A DNA stretch of 64,000 bases from Chitinophaga sp. MM2321 (GTDB taxonomy: Bacteria > Bacteroidota > Bacteroidia > Chitinophagales > Chitinophagaceae): the NCBI RefSeq assembly GCF_964033635.1, contig NZ_OZ035533.1:1798001-1862000 (forward strand). Direction: 5' to 3'. The notes under the pieces were generated by a model. The model had not been told where the DNA came from and searched no databases. It saw nothing but the letters and a program-made list of their open reading frames with translations. The position numbers and the translations under genes are program-made. Positions 9,305 to 17,456 of the stretch are shown here, one piece after another (position 1 is the first letter of the stretch; the number at the start of each line of letters is the position of its first letter).

Positions 9305-10321
9305 ATGAAGACATTGGTTTGCACACAGCCGGGGGAGTTTGCGTATGTGAACAGGGACATGCCGGTATCAGCGGAAGGCCAGGCCATCATCCGGATAAAA
9401 CGTATAGGCATATGCGGTACTGATCTCCACGCCTTTGAAGGTACGCAGCCTTATTTCAGTTACCCGCGGGTACTGGGACATGAGCTGGCAGGGGAATTAG
9501 TGGAAACCGGCAATGCACCTGGATTTGAAAAGGGGGAGCTGGTTACCATTATTCCTTATTTCAATTGTGGGGAATGTATTGCCTGTCGTGCCGGGAAACC
9601 CAATTGTTGCAGCCGGATATCAGTTTGCGGGGTACATGCCGATGGTGGCATGACGGCGTATTTTTCTGTACCTGCCTATTCACTGGTACATGGTCAGGGC
9701 CTCGGTGCGGATGAACTGGCGCTCGTAGAGCCGTTGGCGATAGGTGCGCATGGTGTGCGCCGCGCAGGGGTGCAGGCAGGCGAATACGTGCTTGTAGTGG
9801 GCGCAGGGCCTATCGGTTTGGGTACCATGGAAATGGCCCGCATTGCCGGTGGCCAGGTGATTGCGCTGGACGTCAACAACCACCGTTTAAACTTTTGCAA
9901 AGAACACTTGCAGGTACCACATGTTGTGAATGCCCGGGAAGAAGATGTGACCGCACAATTAATGAAAATTACCGGTGGAGACATGCCGACGGTGGTTATA
10001 GACGCTACCGGCAACGGGCCTGCTATTAACAACGCTTTTCAATATATGGCACATGGCGCGCGATATGTATTGATAGGACTACAGAAAGGAGAAATCCATT
10101 TTAGTCATCCTGAATTTCATAAGCGGGAAGCGACTTTAATGAGCAGCCGCAACGCCACCCGGGTGGATTTCGACCATGTAATTGCCTGTATTGCGAAAGG
10201 ATGGATAAAGCCCGGCACTTATATTACACACCAGGTAAACTTTGACCAGGTGAAAGACCAGTTCGCCAGCTGGCTCGATCCCGCCAATGGTGTTATTAAA
10301 GCTATGGTGAGCCTGGAATAG
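9305..10321 (+). CDS. Zinc-dependent alcohol dehydrogenase (RspB/LgoD-like)
   Basis: Medium-chain NAD(P)-dependent dehydrogenase for a sugar or sugar-acid hydroxyl group. The 338 residues show the catalytic zinc site GICGTDLHAFEG and LGHELAGE, the structural zinc loop CGECIACRAGKPNCC, and the Rossmann motif GAGPIGLG followed by an Asp in ALDVNNHR, which suggests NAD. It resembles enzymes such as E. coli RspB and L-galactonate dehydrogenase. A role in fucose or another deoxy-sugar pathway is suggested only by the neighbouring fucosidase. Confidence 0.85.
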   Translation: MKTLVCTQPGEFAYVNRDMPVSAEGQAIIRIKRIGICGTDLHAFEGTQPYFSYPRVLGHELAGELVETGNAPGFEKGELVTIIPYFNCGECIACRAGKPNCCSRISVCGVHADGGMTAYFSVPAYSLVHGQGLGADELALVEPLAIGAHGVRRAGVQAGEYVLVVGAGPIGLGTMEMARIAGGQVIALDVNNHRLNFCKEHLQVPHVVNAREEDVTAQLMKITGGDMPTVVIDATGNGPAINNAFQYMAHGARYVLIGLQKGEIHFSHPEFHKREATLMSSRNATRVDFDHVIACIAKGWIKPGTYITHQVNFDQVKDQFASWLDPANGVIKAMVSLE

Positions 10322-10357
10322 TCTTGTATTTCCAATGATACGTTTGTGGATGAATGT

Positions 10358-11254
10358 TTACCCGGCAGTAAACTGTTCCAGCAACTTATAGGGAATACCT
10401 TTGTATAAAGCCGCTGCATCTGCCTGTAACCCAAATGCGGCAACAGCTGCATGCAACCCGGCGGATTGCTGCCGGTAAAATAACGGAATGATCTCCAGCC
10501 ATTGTTTAATAAGTGCTTCTTCCGGCTTGCGGATCATAAACCGGTGAATGCTTTGCAACATCGGTTCAAAGAAAAGCGCACAGTCTGCGGCTAATTGCAC
10601 AGCGTCATTTTCCTGCTGGATCCGGTGGGTGGTTTCAAACAGCAACTGACAAATAAGAGAATGCCTCATTTCTATCATATCTGCATCGTATTCTTTCACA
10701 TAATGGTCATTCAGATCTGCCAGGAGGGTGGCCTGTCCTGTGAGCAGGAATACCAGGCAATCAGACAGCATTTCCAGTGCAGCAGTTTTTTTTCCTGCGG
10801 AGAAATAAACCCGCGAGAGGTTCTGATATTGCGAGAGCCGGTCGAAAAGCAGGAAATGAAACCCCTGTGCTTCCAGTTTCCTGTTATTGTTTAAGGTATG
10901 ATGAATCAGGCTAATGGCTTTTTCAACGTCGCCTGTACGATGATGGTACAACGATTTTGAGCGGTCGTATACGTTTACCAGGAACGATTTTAACATCACT
11001 TTTTCATCGGGTAATGCATGCAGGTACCGTTCACCTCTTTCAAAAAGATGCTGTGCCACGCGGAAGCGGTTACTGTTCACTTCTACAGTAGCATCCGTAA
11101 ATAATTTCGCGATCATATACAACGTCTGCCGCTCGTTTGTTGGAAGCGCCTTGTTTAATGCCGTCATAAATACACGCAGGTACAAAACGGTTTCTGCAAA
11201 CTGATGTTTGTTCCAGGTGAGTTTCTTTTTAACGGGAGTGGCTGTTTGTTGCAT
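10358..11254 (-). CDS. Helical protein of unknown function, last gene of the peptide operon
   Basis: Not recognised. 298 residues, almost entirely predicted amphipathic helix, without signal peptide, membrane segment, cysteine cluster or catalytic motif. The periodic spacing of Leu, Ala and aromatic residues resembles TPR-like or other helical-hairpin repeats, which often act as binding scaffolds. It follows the degenerate SPASM protein by 3 bases and so belongs to the biosynthetic operon. A scaffold or precursor-binding partner is a guess. Confidence 0.7.
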   Translation of the reverse strand: MQQTATPVKKKLTWNKHQFAETVLYLRVFMTALNKALPTNERQTLYMIAKLFTDATVEVNSNRFRVAQHLFERGERYLHALPDEKVMLKSFLVNVYDRSKSLYHHRTGDVEKAISLIHHTLNNNRKLEAQGFHFLLFDRLSQYQNLSRVYFSAGKKTAALEMLSDCLVFLLTGQATLLADLNDHYVKEYDADMIEMRHSLICQLLFETTHRIQQENDAVQLAADCALFFEPMLQSIHRFMIRKPEEALIKQWLEIIPLFYRQQSAGLHAAVAAFGLQADAAALYKGIPYKLLEQFTAG

Positions 11255-11257
11255 ATA

Positions 11258-12391
11258 TCAGGAGCTAAGAGGTATATTATATTTCAGGTAAACCTTCTCC
11301 GGGAAGTTATGAATGAAAGCAGGGCAGTTATCATTATAACCTTCTTGTTTATCTATCTCTCCACCACAAAGCGGAAGGTAGCTACAGGTGGCGCAAAAGC
11401 TTTTTCCGGTGAGTAAGGATGCCACCATGCCCGGATCATAGTGATGTGTGCCGTTGTCACCTTTCCTGTATTCACAGGGAAGTTTAACCGGCAACAGGTT
11501 CAGGAATAAGCCTTGTGCATCGAGGTATTTCAACAGTTCTTTTTCTTTCAAAAAGAAAGTGCCGGTACTTTCCTGTTCTTCCTGTGAAAGCTGTACCAGC
11601 AGGGTCACCTGCCGATACCGGCGCAGTGCTGTCAATGACTTCATCAGCAAAGGTAACAGTGTCTCATACTCCGATGTAACGGTAACGGTTATATGAAAAT
11701 TGACAGCGGCCAGCAGGCTACCGGAGATCAGTTTTTCTTCCAGTGCCAGCAGCATATCATGCATACGTATCGCGGTATGCGCTTCACGAATCACTTCCGG
11801 TTGAAGGATAATGTGGTCGAGCTTAATCGTGGTGGCAGACAATATTTGTTCCGGGTAATCCCAGTTGGTGCAAGTCCCGCTTTCCAGTTGAAATACAGGC
11901 TGGCAGGAAGCAAGAAGTCCTGCCTTGTCCACCTGGTCATGTACTGCTTCTACCTGGCCGCCCGCTGCTTCCAGGTTGCGGGCTTCCAGCGTGATGCGCA
12001 GTTGCTTCTTTTTTATTGCCGGCGGCGTTGCGGCCTGTAGCCATTCCCGGATCTGTAGCACCGGCAATAGCGGAACGATGTCTGCTTCGCAGGTGAGCCG
12101 TACACTGTATTCATTGGCACGCATATCTGCGGCAGCGAGTTGGTTCTTTATCACGATTTCTTCCAGCTCTTCCTCATCTGCCGGCAGGATCAGGTCATGA
12201 TACATCAGGGTGCTGAACAGGCCATCAGGAATAGCGGCGAAGTTGCCTTCACGCACTAACTGTAACGCATATCCGGTTACTGTAACGCCCATTCCCTTGC
12301 GGAGGGAGTAGAGCATCCTTTTGGCGGAAGGTTCTTCTTTTCCGTCAATGGGGGGAGAGATGTACACATATTTCGACAACTTAAATTGCAT
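11258..12391 (-). CDS. SPASM-domain protein with degenerate radical SAM region
   Basis: A paralogue of the radical SAM/SPASM enzyme at 16036-17445. Its opening MQFKLSKYVYISPPIDG parallels the other's MYKLSHYVIISAPVDE. The C-terminus keeps a SPASM cysteine set (CATCSYLPLCGG then DNCPAF), but no CxxxCxxC motif exists anywhere, so the SAM-binding iron-sulfur cluster is lost. It may be a precursor-binding partner for the active enzyme or bind one auxiliary cluster. The start at 12391 is chosen for this homology and because it lies 2 bases after the P450 stop; the open frame runs upstream to 12559 through P450 sequence. Confidence 0.85.
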   Translation of the reverse strand: MQFKLSKYVYISPPIDGKEEPSAKRMLYSLRKGMGVTVTGYALQLVREGNFAAIPDGLFSTLMYHDLILPADEEELEEIVIKNQLAAADMRANEYSVRLTCEADIVPLLPVLQIREWLQAATPPAIKKKQLRITLEARNLEAAGGQVEAVHDQVDKAGLLASCQPVFQLESGTCTNWDYPEQILSATTIKLDHIILQPEVIREAHTAIRMHDMLLALEEKLISGSLLAAVNFHITVTVTSEYETLLPLLMKSLTALRRYRQVTLLVQLSQEEQESTGTFFLKEKELLKYLDAQGLFLNLLPVKLPCEYRKGDNGTHHYDPGMVASLLTGKSFCATCSYLPLCGGEIDKQEGYNDNCPAFIHNFPEKVYLKYNIPLSS

Positions 12392-12393
12392 GG

Positions 12394-13605
12394 TTAGCGC
12401 CATTTGATTTGCAGTTTCAGGGAATCGGGGCCGCGTTGCAGGTAAGGATAGGTGCGCCAGCGGGTGCCGTCCTGCAAAGGCGTATATGCTTCCGTGGCGG
12501 CTATGAACTGGGTTAGCCCGGTGCTTGCCTGTAACTGTGCCAGCCGGGCGCCTATACAACGGTAAGCGCCGGCGCCGTAACTCAGGTGTGCCGGTTTTCT
12601 ATCCAGCAGTATATCATCCGGGTCAGGAAATGCTTTAGGGTCGCGGTTGGCCGCGCCCACACAAACCAATACCTGGCTACCTGCCGGAATCGTTTTTTTA
12701 GATAACTTAATGTTGTCTTTTGCAAAGAGCAAAAAGAATTGTACCGGGCTGTCATAACGCAGCAGCTCATCTATGCAACCGCTTATTTTCGCTGGCTGAC
12801 TACGCAGTACCGCCTGTGTTTTCGGGTGCTGATCTAACGCTACTACCGCATTGCCCAGGAAGTTCATCATGTTGTCGTGGCCTGCATAAAACAACAGCAG
12901 TAACATAGACTCGATGAAACTGTCGTCTTCTTTTTCCTGTTTGGCTACATCAATCAAGGCACTGCAAAGATCATCGTCGGGATGTTTTCTTTTATATACC
13001 ACAATAGAACGGATATATTCCATAAACTCCAGCGCAGGTCCTGAAGTGGGTGGGGTAACAATATATTGCAGGTACTTTCCGTGCAACATACCGGCCAGTG
13101 CGGTGAGCTTGTCAATATCACCGGCTGGTACACCGATGATACGGCTGATGGTTTCAAACGTATAGGGGTGCGCGTAGTCGGCCATAAAATCAATGACATC
13201 CTGTTCCCGGAGTGCGGTCAGCAGCTTGTCGGCCTGTTGCAGCATGGCATCCGACTGGAAGCGCAGGTTTTTGGCGGCCAGTGCGTGCAGCACATTTTTC
13301 CGGTAAGGAAGCCCGCTTTCCGGAGAGAAAGCAAAAAGTGTTTTGCCCATCGCACCCTGGCCGGAGAAAAGCGCCGTTTGTGTTTCAGGGTCTTGTCCCC
13401 AGTGAGAGCAGGAAGGGTGTTGCAGCAACGCCACTGCTTCTTCATATCCTGTAATGACCCACTGCATGGAGGAAATCCTTTCTATACGGTCCTTTTGTTG
13501 CATCTGCCGGTAGAGCGGGTATGGATTGTCTGCCGGAATAGCCATAGGAGCCCCTTGCAGGAAGGAAGGGGTAGTTTTGACACGGGCATTCAGTTTTGTT
13601 TCCAT
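12394..13605 (-). CDS. Cytochrome P450 of the peptide operon
   Basis: Heme monooxygenase, 403 residues, soluble bacterial type. The heme ligand is Cys350 in LSYGAGAYRCIG; the ExxR motif is ELLR at 280-283. The I-helix reads YAGHDNMMNF, so the usual oxygen-activating Thr after the acid is Asn245. The C-helix segment SGLPYRK lacks the common His of the HTR motif. Such changes are seen in P450s that do crosslinking rather than plain hydroxylation, but that is only suggestive. It lies between the permease and degenerate SPASM genes, pointing to oxidation of the peptide or its prenyl group. Confidence 0.92.
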   Translation of the reverse strand: METKLNARVKTTPSFLQGAPMAIPADNPYPLYRQMQQKDRIERISSMQWVITGYEEAVALLQHPSCSHWGQDPETQTALFSGQGAMGKTLFAFSPESGLPYRKNVLHALAAKNLRFQSDAMLQQADKLLTALREQDVIDFMADYAHPYTFETISRIIGVPAGDIDKLTALAGMLHGKYLQYIVTPPTSGPALEFMEYIRSIVVYKRKHPDDDLCSALIDVAKQEKEDDSFIESMLLLLFYAGHDNMMNFLGNAVVALDQHPKTQAVLRSQPAKISGCIDELLRYDSPVQFFLLFAKDNIKLSKKTIPAGSQVLVCVGAANRDPKAFPDPDDILLDRKPAHLSYGAGAYRCIGARLAQLQASTGLTQFIAATEAYTPLQDGTRWRTYPYLQRGPDSLKLQIKWR

Positions 13606-13644
13606 TTGATATATCCTGTAAATGATGATAGATAAAATAAAAGA

Positions 13645-16014
13645 TTATTCATTCCGGAGTGTTTTAACCGGGTTTTGCCGGATCACTTTCAACACCATGG
13701 AACAAACGGTCAGCATATAGATCGGCATTAAGATAAAGAAGCCACACAGCGGATAGATCCACGAGACAGGCATGTGATCTTTGTATACGATACCAAACAT
13801 CATTTTGATGGCATACATACTCAGCGGAAAGCCAATAACAATGGCGATCAGCAGGTTTTTCATATAGATGCCCAGTACTTTCAGGATCAGGTCAATATTA
13901 CCCGCCCCCATGATCTTCATGATGCTGTAGTTTTTCTGCCTGCTTATTATATTCAGGTATACCAGGCTGAAAAGCCCCATGCAGGAAAGGATCAGCGCCA
14001 GGAAAGCAGAGAAGCTCATGATTTTATTATGCCCCGTTACAATGTTGAAATACCGCTGAAAAGCGTCTTCCTGGAAAGCGCCTTCAAAAGGTACTTCCGG
14101 CGTAACAGACTGCCACAACGTTTTTAGTTGGGCATATACTTTATCTGCTGCTCCCGGTTGTGTTCTTACAATAATATAATTACACTGATCGGGTTCCGCC
14201 AGCGTCATTACCACCGGTTCGATGAGGCTCTGGAAGTCATTGAAACGAAAATCTTTTGTAACGGCTGATACATAATACGCCTGGTCGCCGATCTTCAGCT
14301 GCATACCGATAGGGTCTTTTGTATTCAGGCGCCTGGCCATGGTTTCATTAATCACTACAGTATTGATGCCGGCATTTATTTTCCAGTCGAAAGGGGTACC
14401 GCTTAACATATTAATGGCGAGTGTCCGCACGTAGGCGCTGTCAACACCCAGTTCCAGCACCTTTATATCGTTTTCACTGTCGCCGGTTCTCACGAGCGCC
14501 TCACTGTTACTGAAACCAATATGATCCCTGGCAGTTGCCACCGCTTTTACATCGGGCAGTTTGGCCAGCTGGTCTTTGAAATAGTTGTAGGCGCTTTTAT
14601 TGGCGGGGTTTACCATCAGCAGGTCCTGTTGTTGGTAGCCACGGTCCCTGCTCCGCATATAGTGTTCGTTGGCAATAAAGTGAAGGCTTGCCACGATATA
14701 GATGAAAGCAAAAATAAATTGCAGGGAGAGCATCACTTTGGAGAGGCGTTTCTTATTGCCCGGTGCGCCGCCTCCTTTGAGTATTTCCACGGTCTGAAAC
14801 CTGGAAATATACAGGGAAGGATAAGCGCCGGAAAGAAAAGTAGTGAATGCCATGATGCACAGGAAAAATGCCCAGGTCCACCAATTATCCAGTTCGAAAC
14901 TCAGCCCGATGTCCAGCAGTTTTTCAAACTGCGGCAACAGTACGAAAGCTGCCACCAGGATGCCTGCCAGCAATGCGAGGAAGTTGATGATCAGGTTTTC
15001 CAGCATAAACTGGTAGATGATAAACCCGCGGCTGCTGCCCAGTACTTTCCGTACACCTATTTCCATCAGTCGTCGCGCACCGAGAGCGATAGCCGCATTA
15101 ATATAATTAAGACAGGAAATGGTGATGAGCAGAAACCCGATGAGCAGCAAAGCTATTCTTCCGGCGGGAGGCCCCCAGCCGCGTACGATGGAGCCACGGA
15201 TCCGGTAGCTGTTTAAAGAAAGCGTTTCCAGTGGCGCATAGCCAAACTGGGTGATCTTCAAACCGGGATTGGCCGCATTATAACTGTCGAGATATTTTCC
15301 TGACTGGGTTATTAATTTCGCCATATCTCCCTTTGTGCTGGTTTTTATAAAAGTGGCATTGGTGGTAGCTGTCCAGCTTTCATAATCGGGATTACGTGAT
15401 TTGAGCGCACTATAGTTCAGTAGAATATCAAAATCGAAACTGGCCTTCCTGGAAAAGCGGGCGGCCACACCTCCGATGGTGTAAGCCGTTGCTTCGTTGT
15501 TCCCGAATTTTATATTTAGTATTTCGCCCACAGGGTTGCTGCTGCCGAAATATTTAATGGCTACATCTTCACTGATAATAGCTGCGGCCGGTGATTGCAG
15601 CGCCAGTGTGCTGCCCCATTTCAGCGGGAAGTTAAAGACCTCGAAAAAATCACCATCACTGAAAGTGATGCGCTCATACAGGGCTTCTTTATTCTTCACT
15701 GTAACGGCGCCTGTTTCGCTTTTCAGGCGCACCATATTTTCTACCTGCGGGAAATCCATTTTAAAAGCCGGACCCAGTGCGGCGGGTGCTTGTCCATAAG
15801 TAAGGAGACTGCCATTATTATTCATCTTATATGTAAGCAGGAATACGCGGTCACCATCTTTATGAATGCTATCTACTTTGTACTGGAATTCAATAAAAAT
15901 GAGGATCACCAGTGTACAGGCTATTCCCATCGACAAGCCGATGATATTGAAAAGCGATGTCATTTTATTCTTCCGGAGATTCCTGATTCCGGTCAGCAGG
16001 AAATTGATCAGCAT
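13645..16014 (-). CDS. FtsX/MacB-type ABC transporter permease
   Basis: Inner-membrane protein of 789 residues with the duplicated Bacteroidota layout: N-terminal membrane helix (about 20-42), periplasmic MacB-like domain, three helices (about 285-400), a short hinge and fourth helix (about 430-450), a second periplasmic domain, and three C-terminal helices (about 675-780). It opens LLTGIRNLRKNKMTSLFNI, typical of the family. No ATPase gene lies in the operon, so it must borrow one encoded elsewhere. Its place among the modifying enzymes suggests export of, or immunity to, the mature product. Confidence 0.9.
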   Translation of the reverse strand: MLINFLLTGIRNLRKNKMTSLFNIIGLSMGIACTLVILIFIEFQYKVDSIHKDGDRVFLLTYKMNNNGSLLTYGQAPAALGPAFKMDFPQVENMVRLKSETGAVTVKNKEALYERITFSDGDFFEVFNFPLKWGSTLALQSPAAAIISEDVAIKYFGSSNPVGEILNIKFGNNEATAYTIGGVAARFSRKASFDFDILLNYSALKSRNPDYESWTATTNATFIKTSTKGDMAKLITQSGKYLDSYNAANPGLKITQFGYAPLETLSLNSYRIRGSIVRGWGPPAGRIALLLIGFLLITISCLNYINAAIALGARRLMEIGVRKVLGSSRGFIIYQFMLENLIINFLALLAGILVAAFVLLPQFEKLLDIGLSFELDNWWTWAFFLCIMAFTTFLSGAYPSLYISRFQTVEILKGGGAPGNKKRLSKVMLSLQFIFAFIYIVASLHFIANEHYMRSRDRGYQQQDLLMVNPANKSAYNYFKDQLAKLPDVKAVATARDHIGFSNSEALVRTGDSENDIKVLELGVDSAYVRTLAINMLSGTPFDWKINAGINTVVINETMARRLNTKDPIGMQLKIGDQAYYVSAVTKDFRFNDFQSLIEPVVMTLAEPDQCNYIIVRTQPGAADKVYAQLKTLWQSVTPEVPFEGAFQEDAFQRYFNIVTGHNKIMSFSAFLALILSCMGLFSLVYLNIISRQKNYSIMKIMGAGNIDLILKVLGIYMKNLLIAIVIGFPLSMYAIKMMFGIVYKDHMPVSWIYPLCGFFILMPIYMLTVCSMVLKVIRQNPVKTLRNE

Positions 16015-16035
16015 ATTTTTTTTCTCGTTACCAGG

Positions 16036-17445
16036 TTATTCATATCGTTTAAAATCTTCCACTGCCAAAGCTGCATCAAAGCCGGATAACCGTTCTTCCA
16101 GTTGTGGCGCTGCTGTATGGCAAAGGAGGTATTTGAGTTCCAGTTCTTTCAGGATATTGAATTTGAAAGGCGGACAGGCTGGAATGCCTTCCACCCATGA
16201 TTTAGGACAGCTACCGCCACAAACGGGTAGCAGCTTACAATGGTGACAGGGATATTTTTCCGTATCCCTTACTACGGTGTACCAATCGTTCAAAGGCTTA
16301 TCGACAAAGGTATCCAGCGTATTTTTTTGCAGGGTGCCCAGTTGATAGGGTGTGCCGTTATAGAAATCCGCATAGGATATTTCCGAGCAATTATAAATAT
16401 TACCGTAGGCATCATATATTTCTGTATTACCGCCGGTGGCCATACAGGTAGTCAGTTTCCTTTTATAGCCGGTGGTGCTGTACGGGTATCCCAGCTTTAT
16501 TTTTAAGATCTGCCACCTGATGGTAAGCATGGCCATTTTTTCTTTTGTAAGTGAAGCCTTGTGCGCATCATTACCACCCCAGGAATAGATGCCCACAAAA
16601 TAGAGCCGGGCTATCTTCGTATGCAGACCGTCTGCTGCCAGGAGACGGATGAGCGGCTCCACACCATCTACATTCTTTTCATCTACATTACAACGGATGA
16701 TGATACTGCATCCCAGGCTTTCATAATCTGCTCTTTGCAGTATTGTTTTCAGGTTATTATAAATAAGATCAAAAGACCCCGTTCCTTTTTTCGTATAGCG
16801 GTGACTGTCATGATAATCACCGGTACCATCCAGCGTTATTTCTATCTGGTCAACATGAAATTTTGTGACCAGTTCTTCAAATACAGGTTCTTTTAACGAC
16901 AGACCATTTGTTACTATTTTGCCGCCGATCTTCACCTCTTCATTATTTATTTTTTCTTTCAGCCGCTTATAGATCATCCGCATCTGGGGGAAGCCCATGA
17001 GGGGTTCCCCGCCAAACCAGCCCAGATATAGATTAGTATAACCGCCGGAGATGAATTTAAGATGGATTCTGTCTGTCAGCTTTTCCACTACATCATCCGC
17101 CATATTTTTTTTGGTATGTTGTTGTCCGCAATAATAACAACCTAACTGGCAGGAGGCAGTGGGTTGAATGGACTCTACCAGTTGTCTGCCAGGAGTAGCA
17201 GTAGCAGCGTGATTTTCGGCCATAATCGTTCCCAGCTCATTTTCCGTTTTTTGCACCAGTATCTGCGCACGCACCAGTTGCTCCTGCACAGAAGCAGGGA
17301 TATGATCTGTCAGGTCGTTTTTCAGGAATTCATAGCAGATCTCCGGGAGCAGCAGGGTGTGGCCAGACCGGGTGGAGTAGGCCAGTCTTCGCTGCTCTTC
17401 GTCAACAGGAGCTGAAATAATAACGTAATGAGATAGTTTATACAT
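16036..17445 (-). CDS. Radical SAM/SPASM peptide-modifying enzyme
   Basis: Iron-sulfur enzyme expected to modify the precursor peptide by radical chemistry. The 469 residues begin with a PqqD/RRE-like region (about 1-75), then the radical SAM motif CxxxCxxC at Cys99, Cys103, Cys106 (SCQLGCYYCGQQH), a GGEPLMGFPQM segment, and a SPASM domain with Cys400, Cys403, Cys409, Cys413 and Cys424 (CHHCKLLPVCGGSC). This arrangement is shared with maturases making thioether or carbon-carbon links. It follows the M50 protease gene by 11 bases. The bond formed cannot be deduced, but the precursor's only Cys and Trp are obvious targets. Confidence 0.93.
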   Translation of the reverse strand: MYKLSHYVIISAPVDEEQRRLAYSTRSGHTLLLPEICYEFLKNDLTDHIPASVQEQLVRAQILVQKTENELGTIMAENHAATATPGRQLVESIQPTASCQLGCYYCGQQHTKKNMADDVVEKLTDRIHLKFISGGYTNLYLGWFGGEPLMGFPQMRMIYKRLKEKINNEEVKIGGKIVTNGLSLKEPVFEELVTKFHVDQIEITLDGTGDYHDSHRYTKKGTGSFDLIYNNLKTILQRADYESLGCSIIIRCNVDEKNVDGVEPLIRLLAADGLHTKIARLYFVGIYSWGGNDAHKASLTKEKMAMLTIRWQILKIKLGYPYSTTGYKRKLTTCMATGGNTEIYDAYGNIYNCSEISYADFYNGTPYQLGTLQKNTLDTFVDKPLNDWYTVVRDTEKYPCHHCKLLPVCGGSCPKSWVEGIPACPPFKFNILKELELKYLLCHTAAPQLEERLSGFDAALAVEDFKRYE

Positions 17446-17456
17446 TTTTTGATTAT

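Noticed and set aside
12392..12559. N-terminal extension of the degenerate SPASM protein
   Set aside because: It runs through P450 coding sequence and has no similarity to the paralogue, whose homologous start corresponds to 12391.
13066..13635. 189-codon plus-strand frame
   Set aside because: Antisense shadow of the cytochrome P450 gene.
14521..15216. 231-codon plus-strand frame
   Set aside because: Lies wholly antisense to the FtsX-type permease, has low-complexity Gln/His-rich composition and no recognisable domain.
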